Source: Pseudonocardia sp. CNS-004 (GTDB lineage Bacteria > Actinomycetota > Actinomycetes > Mycobacteriales > Pseudonocardiaceae). Taken from it: 64,000 bases of DNA. Under the pieces are notes generated by a model that made no database searches, had not been told where the DNA came from, and saw nothing but the letters and a program-made list of their open reading frames with translations. Both the position numbers and the translations under genes were made by a program. This document shows positions 9,059-20,121 of this stretch, piece by piece; position 1 is the first letter of the stretch; each line of letters starts with the position of its first letter. Location of the stretch: assembly GCA_001942185.1 (NCBI GenBank), contig MKJV01000070.1, positions 62,001 through 126,000 of the forward strand. Direction: 5' to 3'.

Positions 9059-9637
9059 TCACGTCCAGCCGGTGACCACCAGTGCGAGCCCCACGGTGAA
9101 CAGCGCGGCGCCGGTCGCGACGACCGGCACGTAGCGGTGCGGCCACCGGCCCAGGACGACGCCGAGCAGGGCGCACGCCGTGCCGACCGTGGCGATGCGC
9201 AGCCCGCGGTGGCCGATCGCGGTCCCGAGGAACGGCAGCGGTGCGACGCCGGCCCGTCCGGCCTCGGCCGCGTAGACCTTGAACGGGATCCCGGACAGCG
9301 GCTGGTGCCGCACGGCGTGCGGGCCTTCCGCCGCGGTCTGCTCCGCCACCGCCACCCGCATCCGTTCGGTCACGAGCGGTGCCGCGGGCGCGGCCCCCAC
9401 CGTCGCGAGGGCGAGCGTGCAGAGCCCGCCCGCCATGCTCGCGAGCACCGCCGCCGGGATCAGCCGGACCCCGGCCCGCGGTGCGGCGAGCAGCAGCGCG
9501 AACAGCACGAGCTCCGGCACCAGCGGCCACACGATGGCCTCGGCGACGCTCCACGCAGCGACGAGCGCCGACCCGGCGGCCGAGCAGGCGACTGCGGCGA
9601 CCCGCCGCCGGAAACCGGATGTGGCGCGCTCGCACAC
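9059..9637 (-). CDS. VTT/YqaA-like (DedA-related) membrane protein
   Basis: About 192 residues with several hydrophobic segments. The sequence QPLSGIPFKVYAAEAG resembles the conserved GIPFKV loop of YqaA/SNARE-associated (VTT) membrane proteins. It is followed by PFLGTAIGHRGLRI and a C-terminal hairpin (LRIATVGTACALLGVVLG, VATGAALFTVGLALVVTG). The start is uncertain. I chose the GTG at 9637, which lies inside a cluster of inverted repeats (9629-9698); starts further upstream would read through that cluster. A lipid or metabolite transport role is inferred from the family only. Confidence 0.6.
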   Translation of the reverse strand: MCERATSGFRRRVAAVACSAAGSALVAAWSVAEAIVWPLVPELVLFALLLAAPRAGVRLIPAAVLASMAGGLCTLALATVGAAPAAPLVTERMRVAVAEQTAAEGPHAVRHQPLSGIPFKVYAAEAGRAGVAPLPFLGTAIGHRGLRIATVGTACALLGVVLGRWPHRYVPVVATGAALFTVGLALVVTGWT

Positions 9638-9698
9638 GGACTCCGGCGGCGGCACACCGACTGCAGTCGGTGTGCGAGCGCTGCACTCCGTGTGCGAG
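9629..9698. repeat. Nested four-arm palindrome cluster
   Basis: A perfect 24-bp palindrome at 9652-9675 (GCACACCGACTG and its complement) is flanked by an outer inverted pair, 9629-9640 (CTCGCACACGGA) and 9687-9698. Four related half-sites are thus arranged forward, forward, reverse, reverse over 70 bp. The same plan, with a related TTCACACA half-site, occurs at 49361-49432. Confidence 0.7.
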
Positions 9699-9726
9699 GT
9701 CCGGCGGGGTAGGGCCGCGAGGCGGA

Positions 9727-10278
9727 TCACCTCGGCCCGCGCGACGTCCGGGTCCGCTTCGACAGGGCGCCGATGCCGACCACCACGCGCCTCCGGTGCA
9801 GCCGTCCGTGCTTGGGTAGCAGCGCGCCGGTGCCGGCGATGCCGACCGGCACCACGGGGACGCCCGCTGCCGCGGCCAGCCGGAAGGCCCCCGCGTGGAA
9901 ACGGGCGGGGGTGCCCCGCCCGCGAGTCCCCTCCGGGAAGACGACCACGGCCCGGCCGGCGCGCAGCAGTGCCACGGCGGCGGCCATGTCGGCGCTCCCG
10001 CCGCCGGTGCGGCGCACCGGGAACGCGCCGGCCAACGCCCGGCAGATCGCGGGCCGCCAGCCACCGGCGAACCAATAGTCGGCAGCGGCGGCGACGCGGG
10101 GCGCGTGCCGGGTGTCGAGCGCGGCGAGCAGTGCCGCCGTGTCGGCGTGCGAGCTGTGGTTCGCGACCACCACGCACCCGCCGCGCGGCAGCGCCCCCTC
10201 GACGGTGAGCCCGCCGGTGAGCGCCAGCACGAGCCGCCACAGCCAGTGCCGTGCCGCGGCTGCCGCCCTGGCCCTCAT
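9727..10278 (-). CDS. Lysophospholipid acyltransferase (PlsC-like)
   Basis: A 183-residue 1-acyl-sn-glycerol-3-phosphate acyltransferase-type protein acting at the membrane. It has the catalytic NHSSHADT (NHx4D-type motif) around residue 40, the FPVRR block, and FPEGTRGRG around residue 115. Then comes [16 protein letters not shown], the fourth family block. It is somewhat shorter than typical PlsC proteins. The ATG at 10278 overlaps the stop of the CdsA-like gene, and the three genes 11782 to 9727 form a phospholipid-synthesis set. A second, more typical PlsC lies at 47650. Confidence 0.85.
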   Translation of the reverse strand: MRARAAAAARHWLWRLVLALTGGLTVEGALPRGGCVVVANHSSHADTAALLAALDTRHAPRVAAAADYWFAGGWRPAICRALAGAFPVRRTGGGSADMAAAVALLRAGRAVVVFPEGTRGRGTPARFHAGAFRLAAAAGVPVVPVGIAGTGALLPKHGRLHRRRVVVGIGALSKRTRTSRGPR

Positions 10279-11099
10279 GACAGCCCCGTGACCAGCACCG
10301 CGAGCGGCAGCGCCACCAGCAGCGAGTCGATCCGGTCGAGGAGGCCGCCGAACCCGGGGAGCCAGCCGCCGGCGTCCTTGCAGCCCGCCTCCCGCTTCAC
10401 CATGGACTCCAGCAGGTCGCCGAGCACGCCTCCGGCGACGACCGCGACCAGCAACCCGGCCGACGGCACGCCCAGCGCGAGCAGCACCGCACCGGCCCCG
10501 AGCACGGCTCCGGCGACGCCGCCCCACGTCTTCGCGGGCGAGAGCGGCGACAGCGGCCGCGCGCCCGGGCCGCGGCGCCCCAGGAGCCGGCCACCGCACC
10601 ACGCCCCGACGTCCGCCACCGCGACGGCCAGGCAGACGGCGACGGACACGGCGGGGTCGAGCACGGCGAGACCGGCCAGGCCGGCCCCGATCCACACGGT
10701 GCCGAACGCCCCGTAGGCCGCCCGCCGCCCACCGGTCTCGACGTCCCCGCCGAGCAGCGCGGGCAGCGCCGCGGCGACGGCGAGCAGCGGCAGCAGCGTC
10801 CCGAGGAGGTCCGGCCGGACCAGCGCCACCGCCGGCACGATCACCACCCGCAGCACGAGCGCCGCCGTGTCGAGGCGGGGGAGGCCGGCCAGCCGCGCGA
10901 ACTCGACGGCCGCGACGGCAGCGAGCACCGCCGCCAGCACCGCCCCGCCGACCCGGCCGCCGCCCAGCAGCGGCCCGAGCACCAACGGGGCGGCCACGAG
11001 CCAGGTCCGCCAGCGGGCCGCGAGCTCGGCTCGCCGGGAGGCACCGACCGCCGCGCCGCCGATGCCGAGAGCGCCGAGGGTGAGGGTCACCGGATCCAT
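10275..11099 (-). CDS. Phosphatidate cytidylyltransferase (CdsA-like)
   Basis: A 274-residue polytopic membrane enzyme that would make CDP-diacylglycerol from CTP and phosphatidic acid. The family signature is near the C-terminus: [34 protein letters not shown], then [17 protein letters not shown]. At least seven hydrophobic segments precede it. The start ATG at 11099 gives [15 protein letters not shown]. It is flanked by a CDP-alcohol transferase and a PlsC-like gene. Because core cdsA genes usually sit beside frr/pyrH, this may be a second, specialised copy. Confidence 0.85.
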   Translation of the reverse strand: MDPVTLTLGALGIGGAAVGASRRAELAARWRTWLVAAPLVLGPLLGGGRVGGAVLAAVLAAVAAVEFARLAGLPRLDTAALVLRVVIVPAVALVRPDLLGTLLPLLAVAAALPALLGGDVETGGRRAAYGAFGTVWIGAGLAGLAVLDPAVSVAVCLAVAVADVGAWCGGRLLGRRGPGARPLSPLSPAKTWGGVAGAVLGAGAVLLALGVPSAGLLVAVVAGGVLGDLLESMVKREAGCKDAGGWLPGFGGLLDRIDSLLVALPLAVLVTGLS

Positions 11100-11200
11100 G
11101 GGGAAAGGGTGACGCCGATCACGCCCGCACCTCATCCGTGCAGATACGTGACGCGGGTACGTAGTACTACGCGCCCCGCCCCCGCCCAGTTTGCCGGCAT

Positions 11201-11782
11201 TCAGGACAGGGCCTTGCGGACGGTGCGCAGGCGCAGGGCCGATGTCAGGAGCGAGCCTGCTGTCAGCGCCGTCAGGAGGGGGACCGCGTACGCCGGTGCC
11301 GCGGCGATCAGCACCAGCAGCAGGCAGCGCTCCGTCTTGCCGACCGGCCCGCCGTTGATCCGCGTCGCACCTGCGGCCGCGCCGGCGAGGGCCACCCAGG
11401 ACGGGGCGGTCGCGGCGAGCATCGCGAGCAGCACCAGCCACGGTGGTGCCAGCGCGAAGCAGCCGGCGAGCGCCGCCAGGTCGGCGCCTCGGTCACCCAG
11501 CTCGTTGACGACCGCGCCGAACCGGGTGCCGCGCCCGGTGTCGCGGGCGAGCGCGCCGTCGAGGTTCGCGGCGGCCAGCCGCAGCGCGAGCAGGGCGGCG
11601 ACGAGCACGGCGGCCGGGAGCGGGTGGTGCACGGTCGCCAGCGCGACGCCCGCGAGCGCGCCGAACCCGACCCCTGCCCCGGTCAGCGCGTCCGGGGCGA
11701 CGTCGTGGGCGGCGAGCCACCGGCGCGTGCCGGCGAGTCGGTCGGCGTACCAGGGCTTGAGGGCGTACAGGCCACGGCTCAC
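11201..11782 (-). CDS. CDP-alcohol phosphatidyltransferase family protein with altered motif
   Basis: A 193-residue membrane protein of the CDP-alcohol phosphatidyltransferase fold. The signature region reads [17 protein letters not shown] then [12 protein letters not shown]. Compared with the family motif DxxDGxxARx8GxxxDxxxD, the first Asp is Ala and the third Asp is Asn, while DG, AR, G and the last Asp remain. Two metal-binding positions are therefore changed. About six hydrophobic segments follow or surround the motif. The GTG at 11782 gives a start shortly before [12 protein letters not shown]. The chemistry is uncertain because of the altered motif. Confidence 0.72.
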   Translation of the reverse strand: MSRGLYALKPWYADRLAGTRRWLAAHDVAPDALTGAGVGFGALAGVALATVHHPLPAAVLVAALLALRLAAANLDGALARDTGRGTRFGAVVNELGDRGADLAALAGCFALAPPWLVLLAMLAATAPSWVALAGAAAGATRINGGPVGKTERCLLLVLIAAAPAYAVPLLTALTAGSLLTSALRLRTVRKALS

Positions 11783-11896
11783 CGGGCCAGCGTCGTCGCG
11801 GGTGGCGGCCCCGGCATCCGGGGAACTACGTGCTCGGCCCGCGCCCGTCGACCGGAGGCCTCGCGTCCCACGATCTGGTATGTGCGTCTCACGGAA

Positions 11897-11926
11897 TTGA
11901 CGCGCCGTCCTTTCGGCGGCTAGCGT
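11897..11926 (+). promoter_or_regulatory. Promoter of the ilvB leader transcript
   Basis: TTGACG (11897-11902) and TAGCGT (11921-11926) are separated by 18 bases and form a good vegetative-type promoter. The leader ATG starts 7 bases after the -10 hexamer, so the mRNA probably begins at or within one or two bases of the ATG and is leaderless. Confidence 0.62.
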
Positions 11927-11933
11927 CGCCGAC

Positions 11934-11981
11934 ATGTCCGTCACCCGGGTGCTCGTACTTCGCAGGCGCGTCCACGCCTGA
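11934..11981 (+). CDS. ilvB leader peptide (attenuator)
   Basis: A 15-codon reading frame, [15 protein letters not shown], with four Val and two Leu codons. It begins just downstream of a promoter and ends 41 bases before a terminator hairpin that precedes ilvB. This is the layout of a classical transcription attenuator. When charged Val/Leu tRNAs are scarce, the ribosome would stall in the VLVL run and prevent the terminator. Leader peptides of this kind are known before ilvB and leuA in corynebacteria and streptomycetes. It is probably translated from a leaderless message. The peptide itself is unlikely to have a function. Confidence 0.8.
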   Translation: MSVTRVLVLRRRVHA

Positions 11982-12022
11982 GCGAGCCCTCGGTCGTCGA
12001 CGCGCCACCCTCGTTCCGTCAG

Positions 12023-12044
12023 CCCGACGGTCGGGGGTTTTTTT
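12023..12044 (+). terminator. Attenuator terminator before ilvB
   Basis: CCCGA (12023-12027) pairs with TCGGG (12031-12035) around a three-base loop, extended by G-rich sequence and followed by seven T (12038-12044). The T run stands out in this GC-rich DNA. It lies between the leader peptide stop and the ilvB start, as expected for attenuation. Confidence 0.8.
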
Positions 12045-12063
12045 CTGTCCGGATCCCGAACCC

Positions 12064-13995
12064 ATGCGGAGCGATCAGCCGATGACCACCGCAACTCCCC
12101 GATCCGGCCCGGTCCCCGGGCCGTCGGCCCCGAAACCGGGGCCGCCTCCCGGCCGCCAGGGCCAGGCTTCGACCGCGGGCCAGTCCGTGCCTGTACGGCG
12201 CGTCGAGGAAGTGCCGATGACCGGCGCCCAGTCCCTCGTGCGTTCACTCGAGGAGGTGGGCTGCGAGGTCGTCTTCGGCATCCCCGGCGGCACGATCCTC
12301 CCGGCGTACGACCCGCTGCTCGACTCCACGAAGGTCCGGCACGTCCTGGTGCGCCACGAGCAGGCGCGGGCCACGCCGCCACCGGGTACGCGCAGGCCAC
12401 CGGCAAGGTCGGGGTGTGCATGGCGACGTCGGGCCCGGGCGCGACCAACCTGGTCACGCCGATCGCCGACGCGCACATGGACTCGATCCCGGTCGTCGCG
12501 ATCACCGGCCAGCAGAGCCGCCCGCTGATCGGCACCGACGCGTTCCAGGAAGCGGACATCACCGGCATCACCATGCCGATCACCAAGCACAACATGCTCG
12601 TGACCGACGCGACGGAGATCCCGCGCGCGATCATGGAGGCGTTCCACCTGGCGTCCACGGGCCGACCCGGCCCGGTGCTGGTGGACATCCCGAAGGACGT
12701 GCTGCAGGAGAAGACCACGTTCTCCTGGCCGCCGGAGATGAAGCTGCCCGGCTACCGGCCGACGACCCGGCCGCACGGCAAGCAGATCCGCGAGGCGGCC
12801 AAGCTCATGTGCTCGGCGAAGCAGCCGGTGCTCTACGTCGGCGGCGGCGTGCTCAAGGCCGAGGCCACGGCGGAGCTGCTCGAGCTGGCGGAGCTCACGA
12901 ACATCCCGGTGGTCACCACGCTGATGGCGCGCGGGGCGTTCCCGGACAGCCACCCGCAGCACGTCGGCATGCCGGGCATGCACGGCACGGTGGCCGCCGT
13001 GGCCGCGATGCAGAAGGCCGACCTGCTGGTGGCGCTCGGTTCCCGGTTCGACGACCGGGTCACCGGCCAGCTGTCGACCTTCGCGACGCACGCCACGATC
13101 GTGCACGCCGACATCGACCCGGCCGAGATCTCCAAGAACCGCCGCGCCGACGTCCCGATCGTCGGTGACTGCAAGGAGGTCATCACCGAGCTGATCGACG
13201 CGGTGCGGGCCGAGCGCGCGTCCGGTGCGGCCGACCTCGCGCCGTGGTGGGAGCAGCTGGACGAGCTCCGCGCGACCTACCCGCTCGGGTACGACTGGCC
13301 TGCCGACGGCTCGCTGTCGCCGCAGTACGTGATCGAGCGGATCGGGGAGATCGCCGGCCCGGATGCGGTCTACACCGCGGGCGTCGGGCAGCACCAGATG
13401 TGGGCCGCCCAGTTCGTCAAGTACGAGAAGCCGCGGTCGTGGCTGAACTCCGGTGGTCTCGGCACGATGGGCTTCGCCGTCCCGGCGGCGATGGGCGCCA
13501 AGATGGCCCGGCCGGACGCGTGGTCTGGTGCATCGATGGTGACGGCTGCTTCCAGATGACCAACCAGGAGCTCGCCACCTGCGCGATCGAGAACATCCCG
13601 ATCAAGGTCGCCGTCATCAACAACGGCAACCTGGGCATGGTCCGGCAGTGGCAGAACCTCTTCTACGAGGAGCGCTACTCCAACACCGACCTCGGCACCC
13701 ACAAGCACCGGATCCCGGACTTCAAGCTCCTCGCCGAGGCCATGGGCTGCGTGGGCCTGCGGGCGGAGTCCAAGGACGAGGTCGACAAGGTGATCCACCA
13801 GGCCATGGAGATCAACGACCGGCCGGTCGTGATCGACTTCGTGGTCGGCGCCGACGCCAGGTGTGGCCGATGGTCGCGGCAGGCACCGGCAACGACCAGA
13901 TCATGGCCGCCCGCGACATCCGGCCGCTGTTCGACACCGACGAGATCGTCGCCGACGACGCCACGGCGAGCTCGCAGATGACGAGGGAAGCATGA
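12064..13995 (+). CDS. ilvB: Acetolactate synthase large subunit, frame-disrupted
   Basis: The thiamine-diphosphate-dependent large subunit of acetohydroxyacid synthase, first common step of Val/Leu/Ile synthesis. A Pro-rich N-terminal extension of about 55 residues precedes [21 protein letters not shown]. Key motifs are VRHEQ with the catalytic Glu, [40 protein letters not shown], and the ThDP motif [17 protein letters not shown] with [12 protein letters not shown]. Three one-base deletions break the frame, near 12363 (GGGC to GGC), 13520 and 13858; each restored base recovers conserved sequence. The gene is clearly functional in nature. It overlaps ilvN by four bases (ATGA) and is controlled by the upstream attenuator. 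Confidence 0.93.
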
Positions 13996-14501
13996 CCCAG
14001 AGGCACACCCTGTCGGTGCTGGTCGAGGACAAGCCCGGCGTGCTCGCCCGGGTGTCGGGCCTGTTCTCGCGCCGCGGGTTCAACATCGAGTCGCTCGCCG
14101 TCGGGCCCACGGAACACCCCGACGTCTCACGGATGACGATCGTGGTCGCCGTCGACGACTTCCCGCTCGAGCAGGTCACCAAGCAGCTCAACAAGCTCGT
14201 GCACGTCATCAAGATCGTCGAGCTGGAGCCGGCCGCCTCGGTGCAGCGCGAGCTCCTGCTGGTGAAGGTGCGCGCCGACCCGGGCGTCCGCAGCCAGGTC
14301 CTGGAGATCGTGGAACTGTTCCGCGCCAAGGCCGTCGACGTGACGCCCGAGGCCCTCACCATCGAGGCCACCGGCACCGCCGAGAAGCTCGGCGCGCTGC
14401 TCAAGAACCTCGAGCCCTTCGGGATCCGGGAGATGGTGCAATCCGGGATGGTGGCCGTCGGCCGCGGTTCCCGCTCCATCACCGCCACAGCTGTTCGCTG
14501 A
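13992..14501 (+). CDS. ilvN: Acetolactate synthase small (regulatory) subunit
   Basis: A 169-residue regulatory subunit that binds valine and activates IlvB. The N-terminal ACT domain (about residues 1-80) starts [20 protein letters not shown] and includes [14 protein letters not shown]. The C-terminal ALS_ss_C domain has [20 protein letters not shown] and [20 protein letters not shown], ending after [18 protein letters not shown]. The gene is intact, of normal length, and begins within the ilvB stop. Confidence 0.95.
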   Translation: MTQRHTLSVLVEDKPGVLARVSGLFSRRGFNIESLAVGPTEHPDVSRMTIVVAVDDFPLEQVTKQLNKLVHVIKIVELEPAASVQRELLLVKVRADPGVRSQVLEIVELFRAKAVDVTPEALTIEATGTAEKLGALLKNLEPFGIREMVQSGMVAVGRGSRSITATAVR

Positions 14502-15563
<1,062 letters not shown>

Positions 15564-15578
15564 GCCCTGCGCCGACGC

Positions 15579-15627
15579 CACGAACGGCACGTTCGTCCGA
15601 ACCTGTCGGACGAACGTGCCGTTCGTG
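15579..15627. terminator. 22-bp perfect stem hairpin after ilvC
   Basis: Perfect 22-base inverted arms at 15579-15600 and 15606-15627 flank a five-base loop (ACCTG). The inner part of the stem is GTCCGA-N5-TCGGAC. There is no T run, as is common for actinobacterial terminators. A similar hairpin with the same inner core lies at 51234-51272. Confidence 0.8.
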
Positions 15628-15695
15628 CATGATCGGACCTGTGCATCCACCCACCGACTCGGGTGAGGGGAGCGCTCCAGGGGAACGGGGGGACC

Positions 15696-16379
15696 GTGGG
15701 GACGGACGACGCGAGGATCCGGGCCGCGGTCGAGGCGACCGTCGACGCCGGCACGGTGCGCTTCGAGATGGAGCTCGAGACCGAGCCCGCCGACGTGAAC
15801 CGGTCTCGCAGCCACGGGGTCTGCGACTTCACGCAGCGGCGCGCGGAGTGCCGCACGGTGACGGACGTGCCGGCGAACGTCCCCGACACCGTCCAGATCA
15901 CCGACGGCGGCGTCGTCTACACCCAGGAGTCCGGCGGCCACTGGCACGCGCTGGACATGGGCGGCTGGGCCGCGGCGAGCCTGATGTCGGACCTCGGCTG
16001 GTTCTACGGCGTGGTGGAGGCCCGGGAGCTCGCCCCGTCGGAGCACGCTGTCACGACGAGTGCCCGGCACGCGGTCGACGCATGTCCGGCCCCGTTGCGC
16101 GACGAGCTCCGGACCGCCTTCGAGCAGTCCGGTCATCTCGACGCGATCGCGACCGGGTGGGTCCGCACCGATGCCTCGAACCGCATCACCGGGTGCCGGC
16201 TCAGCATCCCGCCTGGTGGAGCCGGACTGTTCGGTCCCGTCGACCTGACCTGTCGCATCGCGCTCGACCTCTCCCGATTCGGCGAGCCCGCGGCCATCCG
16301 GGTTCCCGACGCCGGCCCCGCCCAGCCCGTTCGGGAGGGCATCGCGCAGCACTTCGGGCGCGTGGACGGGCCGCAGTAG
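15696..16379 (+). CDS. Conserved-looking protein of unknown function
   Basis: About 227 residues. I do not recognise the family. There is no signal peptide and no membrane segment. The protein is acidic and probably soluble. The early part, TVRFEMELETEPADVNRSRS, and the middle DTVQITDGGVVYTQESGGHW look like a beta-rich domain reminiscent of actinobacterial LppX/LprG-type folds, but without a lipobox this is only a resemblance. The end CRIALDLSRFGEPAAIRVPD also suggests strands. I chose the GTG at 15696, preceded by GGGGGA; an ATG at 15663 is an alternative. It sits between the ilvC hairpin and the luciferase-like gene. Confidence 0.6.
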   Translation: MGTDDARIRAAVEATVDAGTVRFEMELETEPADVNRSRSHGVCDFTQRRAECRTVTDVPANVPDTVQITDGGVVYTQESGGHWHALDMGGWAAASLMSDLGWFYGVVEARELAPSEHAVTTSARHAVDACPAPLRDELRTAFEQSGHLDAIATGWVRTDASNRITGCRLSIPPGGAGLFGPVDLTCRIALDLSRFGEPAAIRVPDAGPAQPVREGIAQHFGRVDGPQ

Positions 16380-16469
16380 CCGGCCGGGCGGCTGTCTCCC
16401 GCGGGTCGCGGGAAGACGTGGCGCGACTCGACGGTTGACCAAGGCGTCCCGCAACGAAAGGTCGCCGCC

Positions 16470-17468
16470 GTGTCCCTCCCGCTCCCCTTGTCGATCCTCG
16501 ACCTCGCCACCGTCGGCGACGGTGAGTCGGTCCGCGAAGGCCTCGAGGCGAGCGTCGGGCTCGCGCAGCGCGCGGAGGAGTGGGGATTCCGGCGCATCTG
16601 GTACGCCGAGCACCACAACATGCGTGCGGTCGCATCGTCGGCCACCAGCGTGCTGATCGCGCACGTCGCGGCCAACACCGAACGGATCACGCTCGGCTCC
16701 GGGGGTGTCATGCTGCCCAACCACTCCCCGCTGGTGATCGCCGAGCAGTTCGGCACCCTCGCCACGCTGCACCCCGGCCGCATCGAGCTCGGGCTGGGGC
16801 GGGCCCCGGGCACCGACCAGACCACAGTGGCCGCGCTGCGCCGTGACCCGATGGCCTCCGATCGCTTCCCGCAGGACGTTCAGGAGCTGCAGGCGTTCCT
16901 GTCCGACGAGACGCTCGTGCCGGGCGTGCACGCCTATCCCGGCCGCGGCACGGCCGTGCCGCTCACGATCCTGGGCTCGTCGCTGTACGGCGCCAGGGTG
17001 GCCGCAGCGCTCGGGCTGCCCTACGGGTTCGCCTCGCACTTCGCCCCCGACGCGCTCGAGCAGGCCGTGGCCATCTACCGCAAGGAGTTCCGGCCGTCGG
17101 CGCAGCTGGCGCAGCCGCGCGTGCTGGCGGCGGTGAACGTCGTCGCCGCCGACTCGGCGGACGAGGCCGCCGAGCGGCTGCACGCCGTGCAGCGCGACAG
17201 GGTGAAGCGTTTCCTCTCCCGCGGCGGCAACGACCTCACCGACGAGGAGGCCGAGGTCATCCTCGACGCCCCCGCGGGCCAGCAGGTCCGGTCGATGACG
17301 CGCTACACCGCGGCGGGTACCCCCGACGTCGTCGTGGCCTACCTGGAGGAGTTCGCGCGCCGCGCCGACGCCGACGAGCTGATCGTGACGTTCCCGGTGG
17401 TCGATCGGGTGGCCTGGATGCGGTCGGCCGAGCTGCTCGCGGAGCAGGTGCGCCCGGCCACCGTCTGA
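16470..17468 (+). CDS. Luciferase-like flavin-dependent monooxygenase (LLM class, MsnO8-like)
   Basis: A 332-residue TIM-barrel oxidoreductase of the bacterial luciferase-like superfamily. It begins [19 protein letters not shown] and has [13 protein letters not shown], the signature of the YhbW/MsnO8 group. It continues with [40 protein letters not shown] and [19 protein letters not shown]. Members use FMN or F420; the cofactor is undecided here, although a CofC gene for F420 is present in the window. The start is GTG at 16470. The gene is intact and stands alone between ilvC and serA. Confidence 0.88.
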   Translation: MSLPLPLSILDLATVGDGESVREGLEASVGLAQRAEEWGFRRIWYAEHHNMRAVASSATSVLIAHVAANTERITLGSGGVMLPNHSPLVIAEQFGTLATLHPGRIELGLGRAPGTDQTTVAALRRDPMASDRFPQDVQELQAFLSDETLVPGVHAYPGRGTAVPLTILGSSLYGARVAAALGLPYGFASHFAPDALEQAVAIYRKEFRPSAQLAQPRVLAAVNVVAADSADEAAERLHAVQRDRVKRFLSRGGNDLTDEEAEVILDAPAGQQVRSMTRYTAAGTPDVVVAYLEEFARRADADELIVTFPVVDRVAWMRSAELLAEQVRPATV

Positions 17469-17595
17469 CGGCACCGGCGGAATTTCGTCCCGTTCGCGTG
17501 TCGGCAGTCCCACGCCACGGGTTCCACGCCGGTCCTGCGGCCCTACGATCGGGATGGTTCACACCTGACCTCGATCCAGGAGCCCTGCATCCGCC

Positions 17596-19194
17596 GTGAG
17601 CACAGCTGCCCGTCCTGTCGTCCTGCTCGCCGAGAAGCTCGCGCCGTCCGCGGTCGCCATGCTCGGTGACGACGTCGAGATCCGCCACGTGGACGGCACC
17701 GACCGCCCCGCGCTGCTGGCTGCGATCGCCGACGCCGACGCCCTGCTCGTCCGGTCGGCCACGAAGGTCGATGCGGAGGCCCTCGCCGCCTCCACCCGGT
17801 TGAAGGTCGTGGCCCGGGCCGGTGTCGGCCTCGACAACGTCGACGTGCCCGCCGCCACCGCGCGCGGGGTGATGGTGGTCAACGCGCCCACCTCGAACAT
17901 CGTCTCGGCCGCCGAGCACGCCCTCGCGCTCCTGCTCGCCACCGCCCGGCACGTCCCGGCCGCCGACGCGAGCCTGCGCCAGGGGCAGTGGAAGCGCAGC
18001 TCCTACACCGGTGTCGAGCTGTGCGGGAAGACCGTCGGCATCGTCGGCCTCGGCAAGATCGGCCAGCTGGTGGCCCAGCGGCTCGCCGCGTTCGGCGTCG
18101 ACCTGATCGCCTACGACCCCTACGTCGCGCCCGCCCGCGCCGCTCAGCTGGGCATCGAGCTGCTCGACCTCGACGAGCTGCTGCGCCGCGCCGACGCGAT
18201 CTCGATCCACCTGCCGAAGACCCCGGAGACGCTCGGCCTGATCGGCAAGGACCAGCTCGCCCTCACCAAGAAGGGCGTGCTCATCGTCAACGCGGCGCGC
18301 GGTGGCCTCGTCGACGAGGACGCGCTGGCCGAGGCCGTCCGCAGCGGCCACGTCGGCGGCGCGGGCATCGACGTCTACGTCACCGAGCCCACCACCTCCA
18401 GCCCGCTGTTCGAGCTGCCCCAGGTGGTCGTCACCCCGCACCTCGGCGCCTCCACCGACGAGGCGCAGGACCGCGCGGGCACCGACGTCGCGAGGTCGGT
18501 GCAGCTGGCGCTCGCCGGCGAGTTCGTGCCCGACGCGGTGAACGTGCAGGTCGGCGGCGCGGTGGGGGAGGAGGTCCGGCCCTGGCTGCCGCTGGTGCAG
18601 AAGCTCGGCACCGTGCTCTACGCGCTCACCGGCCGGGTGCCCACCACCGTCACGGTCGACGTCGCGGGGGAGCTGGCCTCGGAGGACGTCTCGGTGCTGC
18701 AGCTCGCGGCGCTGCGCGGGCTGTTCACGAAGGTCGTCGAGGACCAGGTCACGTTCGTCAACACGCCGGCGCTCGCCGCCGAGCGCGGGGTCGACGTCGA
18801 GCTGACCACCGCGCCGGAGAGCGAGAACCACCGCAGCGTCGTGCAGCTGCGCGCGGCGATGCCGGACGGCGAGTCGATCACCGTGTCCGGCACCCTCACC
18901 GGCCGCGCCCAGGTGGAGAAGCTGGTGGAGGTCAACGGCAGGCACTTCGACCTGCGCGCCGAGGGGGAGGTGCTCCTGCTGGAGTACGCCGACCGGCCCG
19001 GCGTCATGGGCCGCGTCGGCTCGCTGCTCGGCGAGGCCGCCGTCAACATCGAGGCCGCGCAGATCAGCCAGACCACCGACCACAAGGACGCGATCATGCT
19101 GCTGCGGGTGGACCGGCCGATCGACCCGGCGGTGCTCGAGCCGATCGGCGCATCGGTGGGGGCCAGGACCACGCGTCTCATCTCGTTCGAGTAA
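17596..19194 (+). CDS. serA: D-3-phosphoglycerate dehydrogenase
   Basis: The first enzyme of serine synthesis, 532 residues, of the long actinobacterial type. It has an N-terminal catalytic half (LVRSATKVDAEALA), the NAD-binding motif VGIVGLGKIGQLVAQRLAAF near residue 150, and VNAARGGLVDEDAL. The catalytic His is in TPHLGASTDEAQ. The allosteric substrate-binding domain follows (about 320-450), then the C-terminal ACT domain with EYADRPGVMGRVGSLLGEAA. The start is GTG at 17596. The gene is intact, unlike many neighbours. Its place downstream of ilvBNC and before leuB matches the mycobacterial order. Confidence 0.95.
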   Translation: MSTAARPVVLLAEKLAPSAVAMLGDDVEIRHVDGTDRPALLAAIADADALLVRSATKVDAEALAASTRLKVVARAGVGLDNVDVPAATARGVMVVNAPTSNIVSAAEHALALLLATARHVPAADASLRQGQWKRSSYTGVELCGKTVGIVGLGKIGQLVAQRLAAFGVDLIAYDPYVAPARAAQLGIELLDLDELLRRADAISIHLPKTPETLGLIGKDQLALTKKGVLIVNAARGGLVDEDALAEAVRSGHVGGAGIDVYVTEPTTSSPLFELPQVVVTPHLGASTDEAQDRAGTDVARSVQLALAGEFVPDAVNVQVGGAVGEEVRPWLPLVQKLGTVLYALTGRVPTTVTVDVAGELASEDVSVLQLAALRGLFTKVVEDQVTFVNTPALAAERGVDVELTTAPESENHRSVVQLRAAMPDGESITVSGTLTGRAQVEKLVEVNGRHFDLRAEGEVLLLEYADRPGVMGRVGSLLGEAAVNIEAAQISQTTDHKDAIMLLRVDRPIDPAVLEPIGASVGARTTRLISFE

Positions 19195-19203
19195 GCGGCA
19201 GGC

Positions 19204-20121
19204 GTGTCGGGCCGTGAGCTCGTCGTGCTGGGCACCGCCAGCCAGGCGCCGACCCGCACCCGCAACCACAACGGCTACCTGCTCCGCTTCGACGGCGAGG
19301 GCTTCCTCTTCGACCCGGGGGAGGGCACGCAGCGCCAGATGCTGCTCGCCGGGGTGCCGAGCAGTGCGGTCACGCGGATCTGCGTCACCCACTTCCACGG
19401 CGACCACTGCCTGGGCGTGCCCGGCGTCGTCCAGCGGCTGTCGCTCGACGGCGTCGCACATCCGGTCATCGCCCACTTCCCCGCCTCCGGCCGGGAGTAC
19501 TTCGCGCGGCTGCGGCACGCCAGTTCCTTCCACGAGATCGCGGACGTGCGCGAGGAGCCGGTCGAACGCGACGGTGTGCTCGCGTCCGGCCCGGCGGGCG
19601 TGCTCGAGGCCCGGCGGCTCGACCACCCGGTGGAGGCGTTCGGCTACCGCTTCACCGAGCCCGACGGGCGCCGCATGCTGCCCGGGCGGCTGGCCGAGCA
19701 CGGGATCGCCGGCCCCGACGTGGGACGCCTGCAGCGCGAGGGCGCGGTCGTGGTGGACGGGCGCACCGTTCGGCTGGCCGACGTGAGCCGTCCGCGCCGG
19801 GGTCAGCGGTTCGCGTTCGTCATGGACACCCGGCTCTGCGACGGGGTGTACGCGCTGGCCGACGGCGTGGACATGCTCGTGATCGAGTCCACCTTCCTCA
19901 CCGAGGACGAGTCGCTCGCGCGGAAGTACGGGCACCTCACCGCCCGCCAGGCCGGATCGGTCGCCGCGGAATGCGGTGTGCGGAAGCTCGTGCTGGCCCA
20001 CTTCTCCCAGCGCTACGCCGACCCGGTCCGCTTCGCCGCCGAGGCCGCCCAGGTGTACGGCGGCGAGATCGTCGTGGCGGCCGACCTCACCCGCGTGCCG
20101 CTGCCACACCGGCGCGGATGA
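19204..20121 (+). CDS. rnz: Ribonuclease Z (MBL-fold tRNA 3'-processing endonuclease)
   Basis: A 305-residue metallo-beta-lactamase-fold nuclease that trims tRNA 3' trailers. It begins [20 protein letters not shown] (the GTxxxxPT motif) and has the zinc ligands [10 protein letters not shown]. Later come [29 protein letters not shown] with GHL(T), and VLAHFSQRY with the last His. The exosite region around [12 protein letters not shown] is present. The start is GTG at 19204, ten bases after serA. The TGA stop (20119-20121) is the first triplet of a 74-bp tandem repeat. Confidence 0.9.
   Translation: MSGRELVVLGTASQAPTRTRNHNGYLLRFDGEGFLFDPGEGTQRQMLLAGVPSSAVTRICVTHFHGDHCLGVPGVVQRLSLDGVAHPVIAHFPASGREYFARLRHASSFHEIADVREEPVERDGVLASGPAGVLEARRLDHPVEAFGYRFTEPDGRRMLPGRLAEHGIAGPDVGRLQREGAVVVDGRTVRLADVSRPRRGQRFAFVMDTRLCDGVYALADGVDMLVIESTFLTEDESLARKYGHLTARQAGSVAAECGVRKLVLAHFSQRYADPVRFAAEAAQVYGGEIVVAADLTRVPLPHRRG

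Noticed and set aside
12064..13995. ilvB, gltX and others as true pseudogenes
   Set aside because: The breaks are single missing bases at G/C doublets in essential genes with otherwise intact codons, so sequence error is far more likely.
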